Source: Shewanella marina JCM 15074 (GTDB taxonomy: Bacteria; Pseudomonadota; Gammaproteobacteria; Enterobacterales; Shewanellaceae). Taken from it: DNA of 43,125 bases. Location: the NCBI RefSeq assembly GCF_000614975.1, contig NZ_BALM01000033.1, forward strand, positions 1-43,125, written 5' to 3'. Below, piece after piece: positions 1 to 8,114 of the stretch; within the stretch, counting starts at the first letter, position 1; each line of letters opens with the position of its first letter. The notes under the pieces are model-generated. The model was not told the DNA's origin. It saw nothing but the letters and a program-made list of their open reading frames with translations, and made no database searches. The position numbers and the translations under genes were made by a program.

Positions 1-122
1 AGTCGCCGTCAACTACTTTTTAAAAGTTTATTTTCAAGTGGTTATTTATCACTCAAATCACTTTAAGATAGTGACCGCTTACACTCTGCAAACTTAAAGC
101 TTAGCGCCGCTTGCCGTGTCAG

Positions 123-159
123 TGAGGTCGCATTATAGGGAGATATTGATTTTGCGCAA
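123..159 (-). promoter_or_regulatory. rRNA operon P1-type promoter, reading out of the left edge
   Basis: On the minus strand, TTGCGC (159-154) and a perfect TATAAT (137-132) are separated by 16 bp. They are followed by a GC-rich discriminator and ACTGACACGG, with the start predicted at about 123. This arrangement (16-bp spacer, start nine bases after the -10, ACTGACACGG initial transcript) closely matches E. coli rrn P1 promoters. The DNA upstream of the -35 is AT-rich, as expected for an UP element. Near the window edge a minus-strand TTGACG (about 14-9) could be the -35 of a P2 promoter whose -10 is outside. The inference is that a 16S-23S-5S operon begins just left of the window. The rRNA itself is not visible. 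Nothing else was recognised in 1-268. Confidence 0.8.
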
Positions 160-268
160 GCGCTTTTTTAACAAATAATGATTCCCCATGATCGTTTGCT
201 GATTTATCATTCGAGTTGCTGTTTTTAAATGCAAAACTGATATTTTTTATCCATATAAGGGCTTTATT

Positions 269-811
269 ATGGCTGTTAACATTCGTCAATATAAACATAC
301 TCAACCGCAATTTGATGAATCTGTATATATAGATGACTCTGCAGTACTTGTTGGCGCTATCACTTTAGATACTGATGCCAGTATCTGGCCTCTTGTTGCT
401 GCACGTGGTGATGTTAACTTTATCAAAATAGGTAAACGCACTAATGTGCAGGACGGCAGTGTATTACATGTCACCCGCACCTCTGAGCAACTGCCTCAAG
501 GATTCCCTCTCATTATCGGTGACGATGTCACTGTAGGCCATAAAGCTATGCTACATGGTTGTATGGTCGGAAACAGGGTGTTAGTCGGTATGGGGGCAAT
601 TATTCTTGATGGCGTCATTGTCGAAGATGATGTCATTATTGGTGCTGGCAGCTTAGTGCCACCAAACAAACGCTTAGCAAGCGGTTATCTGTATGTGGGT
701 AGTCCTGTAAAACAAGCTCGTCAACTTACTGAATCAGAGCTTGCTTTTTTACCACAATCTGCAGCTAATTATGTTCGCCTTAAAGATGAGTATTTGGCAG
801 AAGCTAAATAA
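269..811 (+). CDS. Gamma-carbonic anhydrase-like hexapeptide-repeat protein (YrdA family)
   Basis: A 180-residue left-handed beta-helix protein of the YrdA/gamma-class carbonic anhydrase family. The hexapeptide repeats run from about residue 20 to 140. Three histidines at the expected zinc positions are visible: H67 in SVLHV, and H91 and H96 in VGHKAMLHG. The family is a trimeric cytoplasmic metalloprotein, and carbonic anhydrase activity is proven for only some members, so the exact reaction is uncertain. The ATG is preceded by a modest AAGGG. The gene ends 22 bp from the convergent DUF1488 gene. It is divergent from the rRNA promoter, a position in which yrdA-like genes are commonly found in this group. 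Confidence 0.9.
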   Translation: MAVNIRQYKHTQPQFDESVYIDDSAVLVGAITLDTDASIWPLVAARGDVNFIKIGKRTNVQDGSVLHVTRTSEQLPQGFPLIIGDDVTVGHKAMLHGCMVGNRVLVGMGAIILDGVIVEDDVIIGAGSLVPPNKRLASGYLYVGSPVKQARQLTESELAFLPQSAANYVRLKDEYLAEAK

Positions 812-833
812 CGTTTAATCTAACTATTTCATT

Positions 834-1094
834 TTATAGTTGAATTAGCCCTTGCTCATCGAATGCCTCAGCTTCGATGAGTGCCTCTGCAATATCTTCA
901 ATATCAAAACGACTATCATTAAAGACAGCCATAATTTCAGCTTCTGTAATTGGATCTTGTTCTGATATTTGTTTAAGTCGTTCTAGACTAATACAGCAAC
1001 TAATATTCATCCCCTGCGATTGTGCAGGAAAAATCATTTTTTGTTGTTCACTGTCCCAGTATTGAATATCAGCAAAAATTACATCTTGATTCAT
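834..1094 (-). CDS. DUF1488 family protein
   Basis: A small acidic protein of 86 residues resembling the DUF1488 family. Family features I recognise are the aromatic N-terminal segment (F..IQYWD), the FPAQSQG motif at residues 22-28, and a mixed beta/helical remainder. No enzyme motif, membrane segment or signal peptide is seen, and the function is unknown. Its ATG lies one base after the stop codon of aroE, so the two are almost certainly co-transcribed and possibly translationally coupled. Linkage of this family to aroE is, as I recall, conserved in Shewanella and Vibrio, but this says little about its job. Confidence 0.85.
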   Translation of the reverse strand: MNQDVIFADIQYWDSEQQKMIFPAQSQGMNISCCISLERLKQISEQDPITEAEIMAVFNDSRFDIEDIAEALIEAEAFDEQGLIQL

Positions 1095-1095
1095 G

Positions 1096-1917
1096 TTAGC
1101 TCTCTTTTTGTTGAGGGACTTTCAATAAACTTACTATAGGTTTTATGTTGGGTTGAACCCCTCGCCATAAATTAAAACTTACCGCCGCTTGCCCTACTAA
1201 CATCCCTATGCCATCTAATGTGCGTGCACCCAGTTTGTTGGCCCACATATTAAAACTGGTATCGCCTTCGCAATACATCATGTCATAACACAATACATTG
1301 CTATTTATGATAGCTGAGGGGATCGCTGGTACTTGGCCACTAATACTGGCTGAAGTTGAATTAATGATGACATCATAATGTTGATTTAGATCCGCCATCA
1401 ATATGCTATCAACCACTCCGAAAGCCTTAAAACGTTCTACTAATATTTGTGCTTTTTCATTCGTACGATTTGTTATCGTCAAGGATGCAATATTTGCTTC
1501 TAATAATGGCAGTATGACTCCTCTTGCTGCACCACCAGCACCGATTAATAAGATCGTCTTATTTTTAAGATCAATATACTGCTGTAGGTCGTTAACCAAA
1601 CCAACACCATCAGTATTATCGCCGCTGATGTTGCCATGATTATCGATAATTAAGGTATTAACCGCACCAGCCATTTGAGCTTGAGGCGAAAGCTGGTGAC
1701 ATAGGGCAACAACTTGTTCTTTGAAAGGCACTGTCACATTAGCCCCTTTCGCACCACTTTTAACAAAATCAGCAATAAAGCTTTCAAAGTTTACGGGCTC
1801 AACATCAATAGCCTGATATATCATTTGTTGATGAGTTTGTTTAGCAAACTCAGCATGAATAAAGGGGGATTTACTATGACTAATGGGGTGACCTAATACG
1901 GCATATTGATCGGGCAT
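1096..1917 (-). CDS. aroE: Shikimate dehydrogenase (NADP+)
   Basis: Catalyses NADPH-dependent reduction of 3-dehydroshikimate to shikimate in aromatic amino-acid and chorismate synthesis. At 273 residues it has the normal length of the family. Visible motifs are the shikimate-binding SHSKS (13-17), NVTVPFK with catalytic K66, N87, NTDG with D103, the glycine-rich GAGGAARG (126-133), and the NADP-phosphate-binding NRT (150-152). It is the first gene of a two-gene unit with the DUF1488 gene. It is divergent from the globin gene across 94 bp that must hold both promoters; no convincing hexamer pair was assigned there. Confidence 0.97.
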   Translation of the reverse strand: MPDQYAVLGHPISHSKSPFIHAEFAKQTHQQMIYQAIDVEPVNFESFIADFVKSGAKGANVTVPFKEQVVALCHQLSPQAQMAGAVNTLIIDNHGNISGDNTDGVGLVNDLQQYIDLKNKTILLIGAGGAARGVILPLLEANIASLTITNRTNEKAQILVERFKAFGVVDSILMADLNQHYDVIINSTSASISGQVPAIPSAIINSNVLCYDMMYCEGDTSFNMWANKLGARTLDGIGMLVGQAAVSFNLWRGVQPNIKPIVSLLKVPQQKES

Positions 1918-2011
1918 CTTATGGCCTATATAGATTTCGGCGAAGTTTATATTGCCTTAGTTTAAACAGATAATGTATTAATAGCATGAGTAATCTGATT
2001 GAGGGAACAAG

Positions 2012-2440
2012 ATGATGCAGATCTTAAAGCGTATATTTAGCAAACCAACAACGACGCAAACAAAACCATCTAATGCTTATACTTATATAGGCGGGCAAAC
2101 AACGGTTGCCGCTATTGCCCATCATTTCTATAAAAATATGCAATCAGATCCACAATTAGAAAAATTGCTGATGGTACATAAGATGCCATTGGATATTGCT
2201 GAACAACGTCTATTTGAATTTCTTTCAGGCTGGTTAGGTGGGCCACCATTATTTGAGCAGCAATATGGTCACCCGATGCTAAGAAAACGGCATCTACATG
2301 TTGCGATTGATGAGGAACTGCGAGATCAGTGGCTGTGCTGTATGGATTACGCATTAGCGCAATCGGTAACAGACTCAGAGCATCGGCAAGTTATTCGCGA
2401 TGCTATCGCAAAGCTTGCCGATCATATGCGTAATCAATAA
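2012..2440 (+). CDS. Group II truncated hemoglobin
   Basis: A 142-residue 2-over-2 globin. The segment GHPMLRKRHLHVAI (86-99) is the typical group II E/F region, with H94 as the probable proximal heme ligand. W107 in RDQW is the conserved G8 tryptophan of the group. The first 25 residues are a polar, Thr/Lys-rich extension. There is no signal peptide, so it is cytoplasmic. Group II globins bind O2 and are proposed to act in NO or peroxide detoxification; the role here is inferred only. The start is the first of two adjacent ATGs and follows GAGGGAA. The 3' end faces hemF with 13 bp between, so the two transcripts probably overlap. Confidence 0.9.
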   Translation: MMQILKRIFSKPTTTQTKPSNAYTYIGGQTTVAAIAHHFYKNMQSDPQLEKLLMVHKMPLDIAEQRLFEFLSGWLGGPPLFEQQYGHPMLRKRHLHVAIDEELRDQWLCCMDYALAQSVTDSEHRQVIRDAIAKLADHMRNQ

Positions 2441-2453
2441 TAACAAAACTGAT

Positions 2454-3374
2454 TTAACTCAACTCTTGCAGCCAATCTCTTGCGATTAAGTAATTGGCTA
2501 ACTTGGCTTCATGGCTATTGGGTTCAACTTGATAATCATACTGCCAACGAACTAACGGCGGCATCGACATTAATATTGATTCAGTTCGGCCCCCACTTTG
2601 TAAGCCAAACAAGGTGCCTCTGTCATAAACGAGATTAAATTCAACGTAACGCCCACGACGGTATAGCTGAAACTGGCGCTGTTGTTCATTATATGGTGTA
2701 TCTTTACGTCGCTCTACAATAGGAGCATATGCCGGAATAAAGCCTTTTGCGACAGCTTGCATAAAGTCAAAGCACTCAGCAAAACTGGCTTGATTCAAAT
2801 CATCAAAGAAGAGACCGCCGACACCTCTGGTCTCTGCTCTATGTGGAAGATAAAAGTAATCATCACACCACTTCTTATATTTTGGATATATCTCCTCCCC
2901 AAATGGCTGACATAAATCTGCAGCAGTTTGATGCCAATGTTTAATGTCGTCATCAAATGGATAATACGGAGTTAAATCAAAGCCACCACCAAACCACCAT
3001 ACTGGTGCTTCGCCTGGTTTAGTCGCAATAAAAAAGCGAACATTGGCGTGAGTCGTCGGAATAAAAGGATTTTTAGGGTGAATAACCAGTGACACGCCCA
3101 TCGCTTCATAGCTTCGGCCTTCTAATTCAGGACGATGCGCGGTTGCCGACAGCGGCATACTATCACCAGTAACATGTGAAAAGTTCACGCCAGCTTGTTC
3201 AAATACTTCGCCATCAGTCAGTACTCGAGTTAAGCCGCCCCCAGTCTGATTATCACGTTGCCATTCATCACGAATAAAATCCGCTTTGCCATCTAGCTGC
3301 GCCAGTTCCCGACAGATATATGCTTGTATATCTAATAAAAATGCTTTTACTTGTTGGGTATCCGGTTGCTGCAT
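2454..3374 (-). CDS. hemF: Coproporphyrinogen III oxidase, oxygen-dependent
   Basis: Oxidatively decarboxylates coproporphyrinogen III to protoporphyrinogen IX using O2, a late step of heme synthesis that supplies the substrate of HemG (also encoded in this window). At 306 residues it is slightly longer than E. coli HemF (299). Family hallmarks are visible: GGGLTRVLTDGEVFEQAGVN near residues 45-64, the WWFGGGFDLTPYYPF block near 125-139, and RRGRYVEFNLVYDRGT in the C-terminal third. It lies 14 bp downstream of tsaC and is most likely the last gene of a zinc-ribbon protein-tsaC-hemF unit. Confidence 0.97.
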   Translation of the reverse strand: MQQPDTQQVKAFLLDIQAYICRELAQLDGKADFIRDEWQRDNQTGGGLTRVLTDGEVFEQAGVNFSHVTGDSMPLSATAHRPELEGRSYEAMGVSLVIHPKNPFIPTTHANVRFFIATKPGEAPVWWFGGGFDLTPYYPFDDDIKHWHQTAADLCQPFGEEIYPKYKKWCDDYFYLPHRAETRGVGGLFFDDLNQASFAECFDFMQAVAKGFIPAYAPIVERRKDTPYNEQQRQFQLYRRGRYVEFNLVYDRGTLFGLQSGGRTESILMSMPPLVRWQYDYQVEPNSHEAKLANYLIARDWLQELS

Positions 3375-3388
3375 AATGGCTCCTTTGT

Positions 3389-3952
3389 TTATCCGTTACG
3401 TATGATTTTGCCTGTTTGAATATCAATAATGGTTGATGGTGCAATTTGCTGCCCAAGCGATCCCATCACGACAGCATTTAATTTATCGGCAAATTGCTGC
3501 TGCAAGTCAGCAATATTCATTGCCGGTGCTTCTCCAGCAAGATTGGCACTGGTTGAAACGAGTGGTTTATTACATGCCTGACATAATTCAATCACAATAG
3601 GGTGATTTGTTACGCGTACAGCAATAGAGTCAAATTGACCACGCAGCAAACGTGACACATGTGGCTTAACTGGCATGATAAAAGTATAAGGGCCAGGCCA
3701 ATGACGTTCAGCCATTGCTAATTGCTCAGACGTCAATGCAGCTAAATCCACATAATCTTCTAGCTGAGAAAATTGACCCGCAATCAAAATTAATCCTTTT
3801 TGCCATGGGCGCTGTTTCAGTGTTAATAGCTGTGCAAGAGCTTGTTCATTATCTGGATCACAACCAACGCCATAAACCGCCTCAGTAGGATAAGCAATAA
3901 CGCCGCCCTCTTTTACAACTTCAGCAGCCTGCTCTGGATTTAACTGCAACAT
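3389..3952 (-). CDS. tsaC: L-threonylcarbamoyladenylate synthase (YrdC/RimN type)
   Basis: Makes threonylcarbamoyl-AMP from threonine, bicarbonate and ATP, the first step of t6A37 modification in ANN-decoding tRNAs. The 187-residue protein is a single-domain YrdC fold, equal to TsaC rather than the longer Sua5. Visible motifs are the N-terminal GGVIAYPTEAVYGVGCDP (about 17-34), the basic LKQRPWQKG nucleotide-binding stretch (about 44-53), and STSANLAGEAP near residue 133. It lies between the zinc-ribbon gene (78 bp upstream) and hemF (14 bp downstream), an arrangement found across many gammaproteobacteria. Confidence 0.96.
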   Translation of the reverse strand: MLQLNPEQAAEVVKEGGVIAYPTEAVYGVGCDPDNEQALAQLLTLKQRPWQKGLILIAGQFSQLEDYVDLAALTSEQLAMAERHWPGPYTFIMPVKPHVSRLLRGQFDSIAVRVTNHPIVIELCQACNKPLVSTSANLAGEAPAMNIADLQQQFADKLNAVVMGSLGQQIAPSTIIDIQTGKIIRNG

Positions 3953-4030
3953 AGAATCAATGTTCTCTCAAAATGATGGAATATAGTATGAAGTATATAG
4001 TTATCAGTACAATGATTAAAATAGGTAGCC

Positions 4031-4594
4031 TTAATCGACTTTACATTTGTACTTACAACTTTTTTGTGGGCACTCAAGGCGATTACCTGCCGCAGTTTTA
4101 CGCTCAACCAACATGGCAAAGCCACAATCAGGGCAAGATTTTGCGACTGGCGGATAGTTAACAATAAACTTGCATTTTGGGTAGCTACTACAACTAAAAA
4201 AACTTTTACCAAAACGACTCGTTCGTTGTTCCATATGACCTTTACTACAAATGGGGCAATCGACTTGATTCGCTATCGTTGCTTGCGCTTTCTCGATATG
4301 TTGGCATTGAGGATATTGAGTACATCCAATAAACATACCATAACGGCCAGACTTAACCGCTAACTCATGACCACAATCAGGACATGATGAACCAGTGATC
4401 ACTTGTGCTTCCATCGCCTCATGTTGTACTAAAGGCCTTGAATATTCACAAGTAGGATATTGATTACAACCTAAGAAACTACCGTGTTTACTATGTTTAA
4501 TCGATAACTCGCCACCACACAAAGGGCATTGTTCATACTCTTTTTCTAACGCGTGAGCTTTTACACCAAAAAGCTGTTGATCGATTTTCGACAT
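4031..4594 (-). CDS. Stand-alone topoisomerase-type C4 zinc-ribbon protein (YrdD-like)
   Basis: A 187-residue protein made almost wholly of four tandem C4 zinc ribbons of the type found at the C-terminus of DNA topoisomerase I. Each has a CPxC knuckle and a second cysteine pair; the pairs seen are CPLC...CNQYPTC, CPDC...CTQYPQC, CPIC...CSSYPKC and CPDC...CPQKSC. There is no topoisomerase catalytic domain, so this is the free-standing form (E. coli YrdD-like). It probably binds single-stranded nucleic acid, but no enzymatic role is implied. It precedes tsaC in the same direction by 78 bp. A lysine/cysteine-rich tail (KYKCKVD) follows the last ribbon. Confidence 0.88.
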   Translation of the reverse strand: MSKIDQQLFGVKAHALEKEYEQCPLCGGELSIKHSKHGSFLGCNQYPTCEYSRPLVQHEAMEAQVITGSSCPDCGHELAVKSGRYGMFIGCTQYPQCQHIEKAQATIANQVDCPICSKGHMEQRTSRFGKSFFSCSSYPKCKFIVNYPPVAKSCPDCGFAMLVERKTAAGNRLECPQKSCKYKCKVD

Positions 4595-4704
4595 TGCTTG
4601 TTACCCACATAGAAATCACTCAATAATGAGTTATATTTTAGCCTAAATAGCTTGCTCAATCTCGCTAAATATCTGGTTGATAGCGATTTATAGACTGAGA
4701 GGAT

Positions 4705-4731
4705 CAAAAAAGGAGCTTAGGCCCCCTTTTA
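4705..4731 (-). terminator. Intrinsic terminator downstream of smg
   Basis: On the minus strand an A-tract and GGGGC are followed by the loop CTAA, then GCTCC and a run of six T. This is a short GC stem (one G-T wobble) with flanking A/T pairing and a T-tract. It lies 18 bp after the smg stop codon and before the zinc-ribbon gene, separating the LysM-dprA-smg unit from the tsaC-hemF unit. A plus-strand reading is less T-rich. Confidence 0.75.
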
Positions 4732-4748
4732 TTACTTATTGCTAAAAT

Positions 4749-5222
4749 TTAAGAATGTAAGCGCCCTTCAGGCTGCTCAAAAATTAAATCTTCCATTTGC
4801 TCATAAGCGGATTCATTACCTGGAACATTGAATAACACCATTAGGATAACCCATTTAAGATCATCTAATACTAATGTGCCTTCATCGAGTTCCATCACTC
4901 GATCGATCACCATCTCTCGGGTTTCAACAGTTAATACATTAACCTGTTCGAGATACATCAAAAAACCACGACATTGCGTATCTAACTTATCCATTTCTTG
5001 ACTGGTGTAAATACGAAATGATTGAGCTTGATGTTGCCCTAAATAAGGCCCATCACTCTCTTGTAAACTCGCTAAGCGTTCAAGCCATGATAAGGCTTTT
5101 AATATATCCGCCTGATGGAATCCAGCACGGTTAAGCTCTTTGGTAAGCTCATCTTCATCTACCATCAACTCAGCTTCACTGTGCACATAGTTTTCGAATA
5201 GATACATGAGGATATCAAACAT
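4749..5222 (-). CDS. smg: Smg/DUF494 family protein
   Basis: A 157-residue protein of the Smg (DUF494) family, the same length as the E. coli protein. The N-terminus MFDILMYLFENYVHSEAEL is characteristic, followed by an acidic mostly helical body. Its function is not established. The conserved position next to dprA and the def-fmt block suggests a link to translation or DNA metabolism, but this is only association. The ATG starts two bases after the dprA stop codon, so translation is probably coupled. A terminator follows the gene. Confidence 0.93.
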   Translation of the reverse strand: MFDILMYLFENYVHSEAELMVDEDELTKELNRAGFHQADILKALSWLERLASLQESDGPYLGQHQAQSFRIYTSQEMDKLDTQCRGFLMYLEQVNVLTVETREMVIDRVMELDEGTLVLDDLKWVILMVLFNVPGNESAYEQMEDLIFEQPEGRLHS

Positions 5223-5224
5223 AT

Positions 5225-6337
5225 TTAGCTCCTCTTTTGTCTAACATAACCACCTGGAACGGCAACAACCCAACCTTGTAATTCTAGCTCAAGCAATTGT
5301 TCCATCACTTGTGCTATAGGTTGTTCACTATGCTCGACTATCACATCTATTGGTGTAGTCTCATAGTTAACACTATCTAACACTTGTGCAAATGGCAACT
5401 GCTGCGTAATTGTATTGCTTGATTGGTCTATATTGTGACGCAAAGGTAATCCTTCAAGGTGTGCGGCACAAATAGTTGCGATTTGTTCGATTATATCTTG
5501 TGCAGACTCAATTAGCATTGCCCCTTGTTTAATTAATTGATGACAACCTTGGCTATTACCACTTAACACATTCCCCGGCACCGCAAAGACTTCCCTATTT
5601 TGCTCTAACGCCGTTCTTGCCGTAATCAATGAACCACTTTTTTGTTGTGCTTCCATCACTACGCAACCTAATGACATGCCACTAATAATGCGATTTCGTT
5701 TGGGAAAATTCCCCGCAAAGGCTTGAGTATTTGGCCAAAACTCACTAATGACACAACCTTGATTAATAATATCCCAGTAAAGAGATTGATGCCGCTTGGG
5801 ATAAATGCAATCAATTCCCGTCCCTAATACCGCAACTGTAGTATGTTGATGCTGTAATGCGGTTTTATGTGCTACAGCATCAATACCTAACGCCATACCA
5901 CTGCATATTTGTAGTCCTGAAAATGCCAGTTGTTGACATATTTGCGCAGTAATTTGTTGGCCTGCATGGCTTGCGTTGCGGCTGCCAACCACCGCAATCG
6001 TTGGTTTTAATAAACAAGTTGGATCCCCTTTTACAAACAACACCGAAGGCGGGTCACTAATTTGTTTTAATAAGGTTGGGTAATATTGACTGCTATACGT
6101 AATGATTGAATGTGATGGCGATTGCGCTAACCAAGCTAATGATTGTTCAACTCTAAATGGTTGAAATTGTATGGGCTTTCTTGCTTTTAAGCGCTGCCTT
6201 AACTGTTCACCATGGTTAACGGCTAAATCAACAGCATCAGCTAAGCTCACTTGCTTTAATAATTGTTGAATTCGACCATCGGTTAACCCTGAAACCGCAG
6301 CGAGGGTAAGCCATTGCTGTTCTTCATCCGTTAGCAT
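5225..6337 (-). CDS. dprA: DNA-processing protein DprA (Smf)
   Basis: Binds incoming single-stranded DNA and loads RecA during natural transformation; it is widely conserved even in species not known to be competent. The Rossmann-like DprA core is clear: VVGSRNASHAG, SGMALGIDAVAHKTAL, AVLGTGIDCIYPKRH, SEFWP, and FPKRNRIISGMS. A small winged-helix-like C-terminal domain follows. I chose the ATG at 6337 because it has a strong GGGAGG about five bases upstream. A longer frame begins with GTG at 6361, overlapping the stop of the LysM gene, but has no comparable ribosome site. The protein is 370 residues. It sits between the LysM and smg genes with almost no spacing. Confidence 0.93.
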   Translation of the reverse strand: MLTDEEQQWLTLAAVSGLTDGRIQQLLKQVSLADAVDLAVNHGEQLRQRLKARKPIQFQPFRVEQSLAWLAQSPSHSIITYSSQYYPTLLKQISDPPSVLFVKGDPTCLLKPTIAVVGSRNASHAGQQITAQICQQLAFSGLQICSGMALGIDAVAHKTALQHQHTTVAVLGTGIDCIYPKRHQSLYWDIINQGCVISEFWPNTQAFAGNFPKRNRIISGMSLGCVVMEAQQKSGSLITARTALEQNREVFAVPGNVLSGNSQGCHQLIKQGAMLIESAQDIIEQIATICAAHLEGLPLRHNIDQSSNTITQQLPFAQVLDSVNYETTPIDVIVEHSEQPIAQVMEQLLELELQGWVVAVPGGYVRQKRS

Positions 6338-6360
6338 ATGGCCTCCCTGCTCGTTAATCA

Positions 6361-7407
6361 CTATTCAGAGGTTGAAGTGGGAATATACACTTGATCAGCA
6401 ATCCGGATTGGACGTCTTGATTTTAATATCAAGGCTAAACTGACCTGTTCAAAACTCTTAAATACCATCACTTTACCCTGATAATAATCAGGTGTATTGA
6501 TGCTACTATCATCAAAGACAGCTGCACTAAACCTGTCGTAAGTGGTTTCATCATTATGCTGCACAGGCATGTCATCACTGTCTAATACCACCCGAGGGTT
6601 GCTGCGATACACATCAAAGACATCACCAGCACTGACACCATCTTCGCTACCACGATCAAGATAAACTACATCCAACTTGCCCATCTCACGTACATTTTTA
6701 CCTAGCGCAATCACTTTGACTTCGGCAACCGTGGTAGCAGGTACTGGCGAAAAATAAGCTGACAGCATCACATCTTCAGTTAAAGGCAGTAATCGGTATC
6801 CTGATTTGGTTTCTTGATAATTACTCAATAGAGTAAATTCAGACACACTATCACTTCGCGTCACTTGCCCAGTGCTGACCAATACCAGTTCTCGCCCGAG
6901 TTCAGTACCGTCATCGCGCTCTAACTCTCTGGCTGGACGATAAACACCATACTTAGTGCCTAACGGTAATGCCTTATTAATATAAAGCACATCACCAGAT
7001 ATATAATGAATAGATTCACTATCACCTTCCAGCACTAACGGTTGCTCGACTAACCATTCATCATCCACGACTTGTGTATGCTGCAAATAAGGTAAGAAAT
7101 GTGATAATTCAACCGCAGGCACAGGATGTTGTTTCGCTTGAATGCGTCCTGTTGGTGTTTTTTTAATAAATGTTTTTTTGATATAGGGCTTTTTAACGAG
7201 TTGGGGCACGCCATTAACCATAACCAGCGTTAATCGATCACCGGGATAGATTAAATCTGGCGTTGATATTTGTGGATTATCTTGCCACAAAGCGCGCCAT
7301 TTAGTGGGATCATCAAGAAATATCCCGGCAATATCCCATAAGGTATCACCTTTTTTTACCACATAGGTTTCTGGGTGCGAAGCTTTAAGTTGCACCGAAT
7401 TAGCCAT
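6361..7407 (-). CDS. LysM-domain peptidoglycan-binding protein (signal peptide probably lost to a one-base gap)
   Basis: The open frame gives 348 residues. It starts with one LysM domain (about 14-63, YVVKKGDTLWDIAG...YPGDRLTL) and continues into a long beta-rich region of unknown fold. Family members near dprA are normally exported, but this frame begins with MANSVQ and has no signal peptide. Directly upstream, from an ATG at 7457, another frame encodes MIRIIICVITCVFSPI, a good signal peptide. It would join this frame if one T were added to the TTTT run at 7411-7408 (minus strand), giving cleavage around FMA-NSV. I therefore infer that the real gene spans 6361-7457 with one missing base. It leads the LysM-dprA-smg unit. 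Confidence 0.85.
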   Translation of the reverse strand: MANSVQLKASHPETYVVKKGDTLWDIAGIFLDDPTKWRALWQDNPQISTPDLIYPGDRLTLVMVNGVPQLVKKPYIKKTFIKKTPTGRIQAKQHPVPAVELSHFLPYLQHTQVVDDEWLVEQPLVLEGDSESIHYISGDVLYINKALPLGTKYGVYRPARELERDDGTELGRELVLVSTGQVTRSDSVSEFTLLSNYQETKSGYRLLPLTEDVMLSAYFSPVPATTVAEVKVIALGKNVREMGKLDVVYLDRGSEDGVSAGDVFDVYRSNPRVVLDSDDMPVQHNDETTYDRFSAAVFDDSSINTPDYYQGKVMVFKSFEQVSLALILKSRRPIRIADQVYIPTSTSE

Positions 7408-7593
7408 AAAATGGGGCTAAACACACAAGTAATTACACAAATTATTATCCGTATCATCAGCGGCATCCATGTTTGTTCACGCTAAAATCGAGCTTTTACT
7501 GTTATTGCTAGCCAGTAGGGATTAAAATTAATCCAATACTGTGATCAGTATAACTAACTGATTAAAATTTGACAGACTTGTTAGAGCTTATCT

Positions 7594-8106
7594 ATGGCCT
7601 TATTAAATGTTTTACGTTTTCCCGATGAAAAACTAAGAACGGTTGCAGCACCAATTACCGACTTTACACCGGCATTACAAACACAGATAGACGATATGTT
7701 TGAGACGATGTACGAGTCGAAAGGAATTGGCCTTGCGGCAACTCAAGTGGATTACCACCATCAATTAATCGTGATGGACTTACAAGATGACGTTGAACGT
7801 CCTAATGTATTTATTAATCCAGTAATTACAGAAAAATCAGGCGATTTTAGTAATGAAGAGGGCTGTCTATCAGTCCCAGGCATTTATGCTAATGTTGATC
7901 GCAGTGAATTTGTTACGGTAACGGCATTAGATCGTGATGGTAATGAATTCAGCCTTGAAGCAGACGGCTTATTTGCTATCTGTATTCAACATGAAATCGA
8001 TCATTTACAAGGTAAGTTATTTGTTGATTACTTATCGCCATTAAAGCGTCAACGCATTAAACAAAAACTTGAAAAAGAAGCTCGTCAACAAGCTAAACAA
8101 GCGTAG
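7594..8106 (+). CDS. def: Peptide deformylase
   Basis: Removes the formyl group from the N-terminal methionine of new proteins in the cytoplasm. The 170-residue protein has all three deformylase motifs: GIGLAATQ (44-51), EGCLS (89-93, metal ligand C91) and QHEIDH (132-137, ligands H133 and H137, catalytic E134). The tail is basic and helical (about 150-170). It is the first gene of def-fmt-rsmB-trkA-trkH and is divergent from the LysM gene. The 136 bp between the probable LysM start (7457) and this gene contains two short inverted repeats, GGATTAA-AA-TTAATCC at 7519-7534 and TACTG-TGAT-CAGTA next to it, which may be regulatory. Confidence 0.98.
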   Translation: MALLNVLRFPDEKLRTVAAPITDFTPALQTQIDDMFETMYESKGIGLAATQVDYHHQLIVMDLQDDVERPNVFINPVITEKSGDFSNEEGCLSVPGIYANVDRSEFVTVTALDRDGNEFSLEADGLFAICIQHEIDHLQGKLFVDYLSPLKRQRIKQKLEKEARQQAKQA

Positions 8107-8114
8107 GAAATAGT

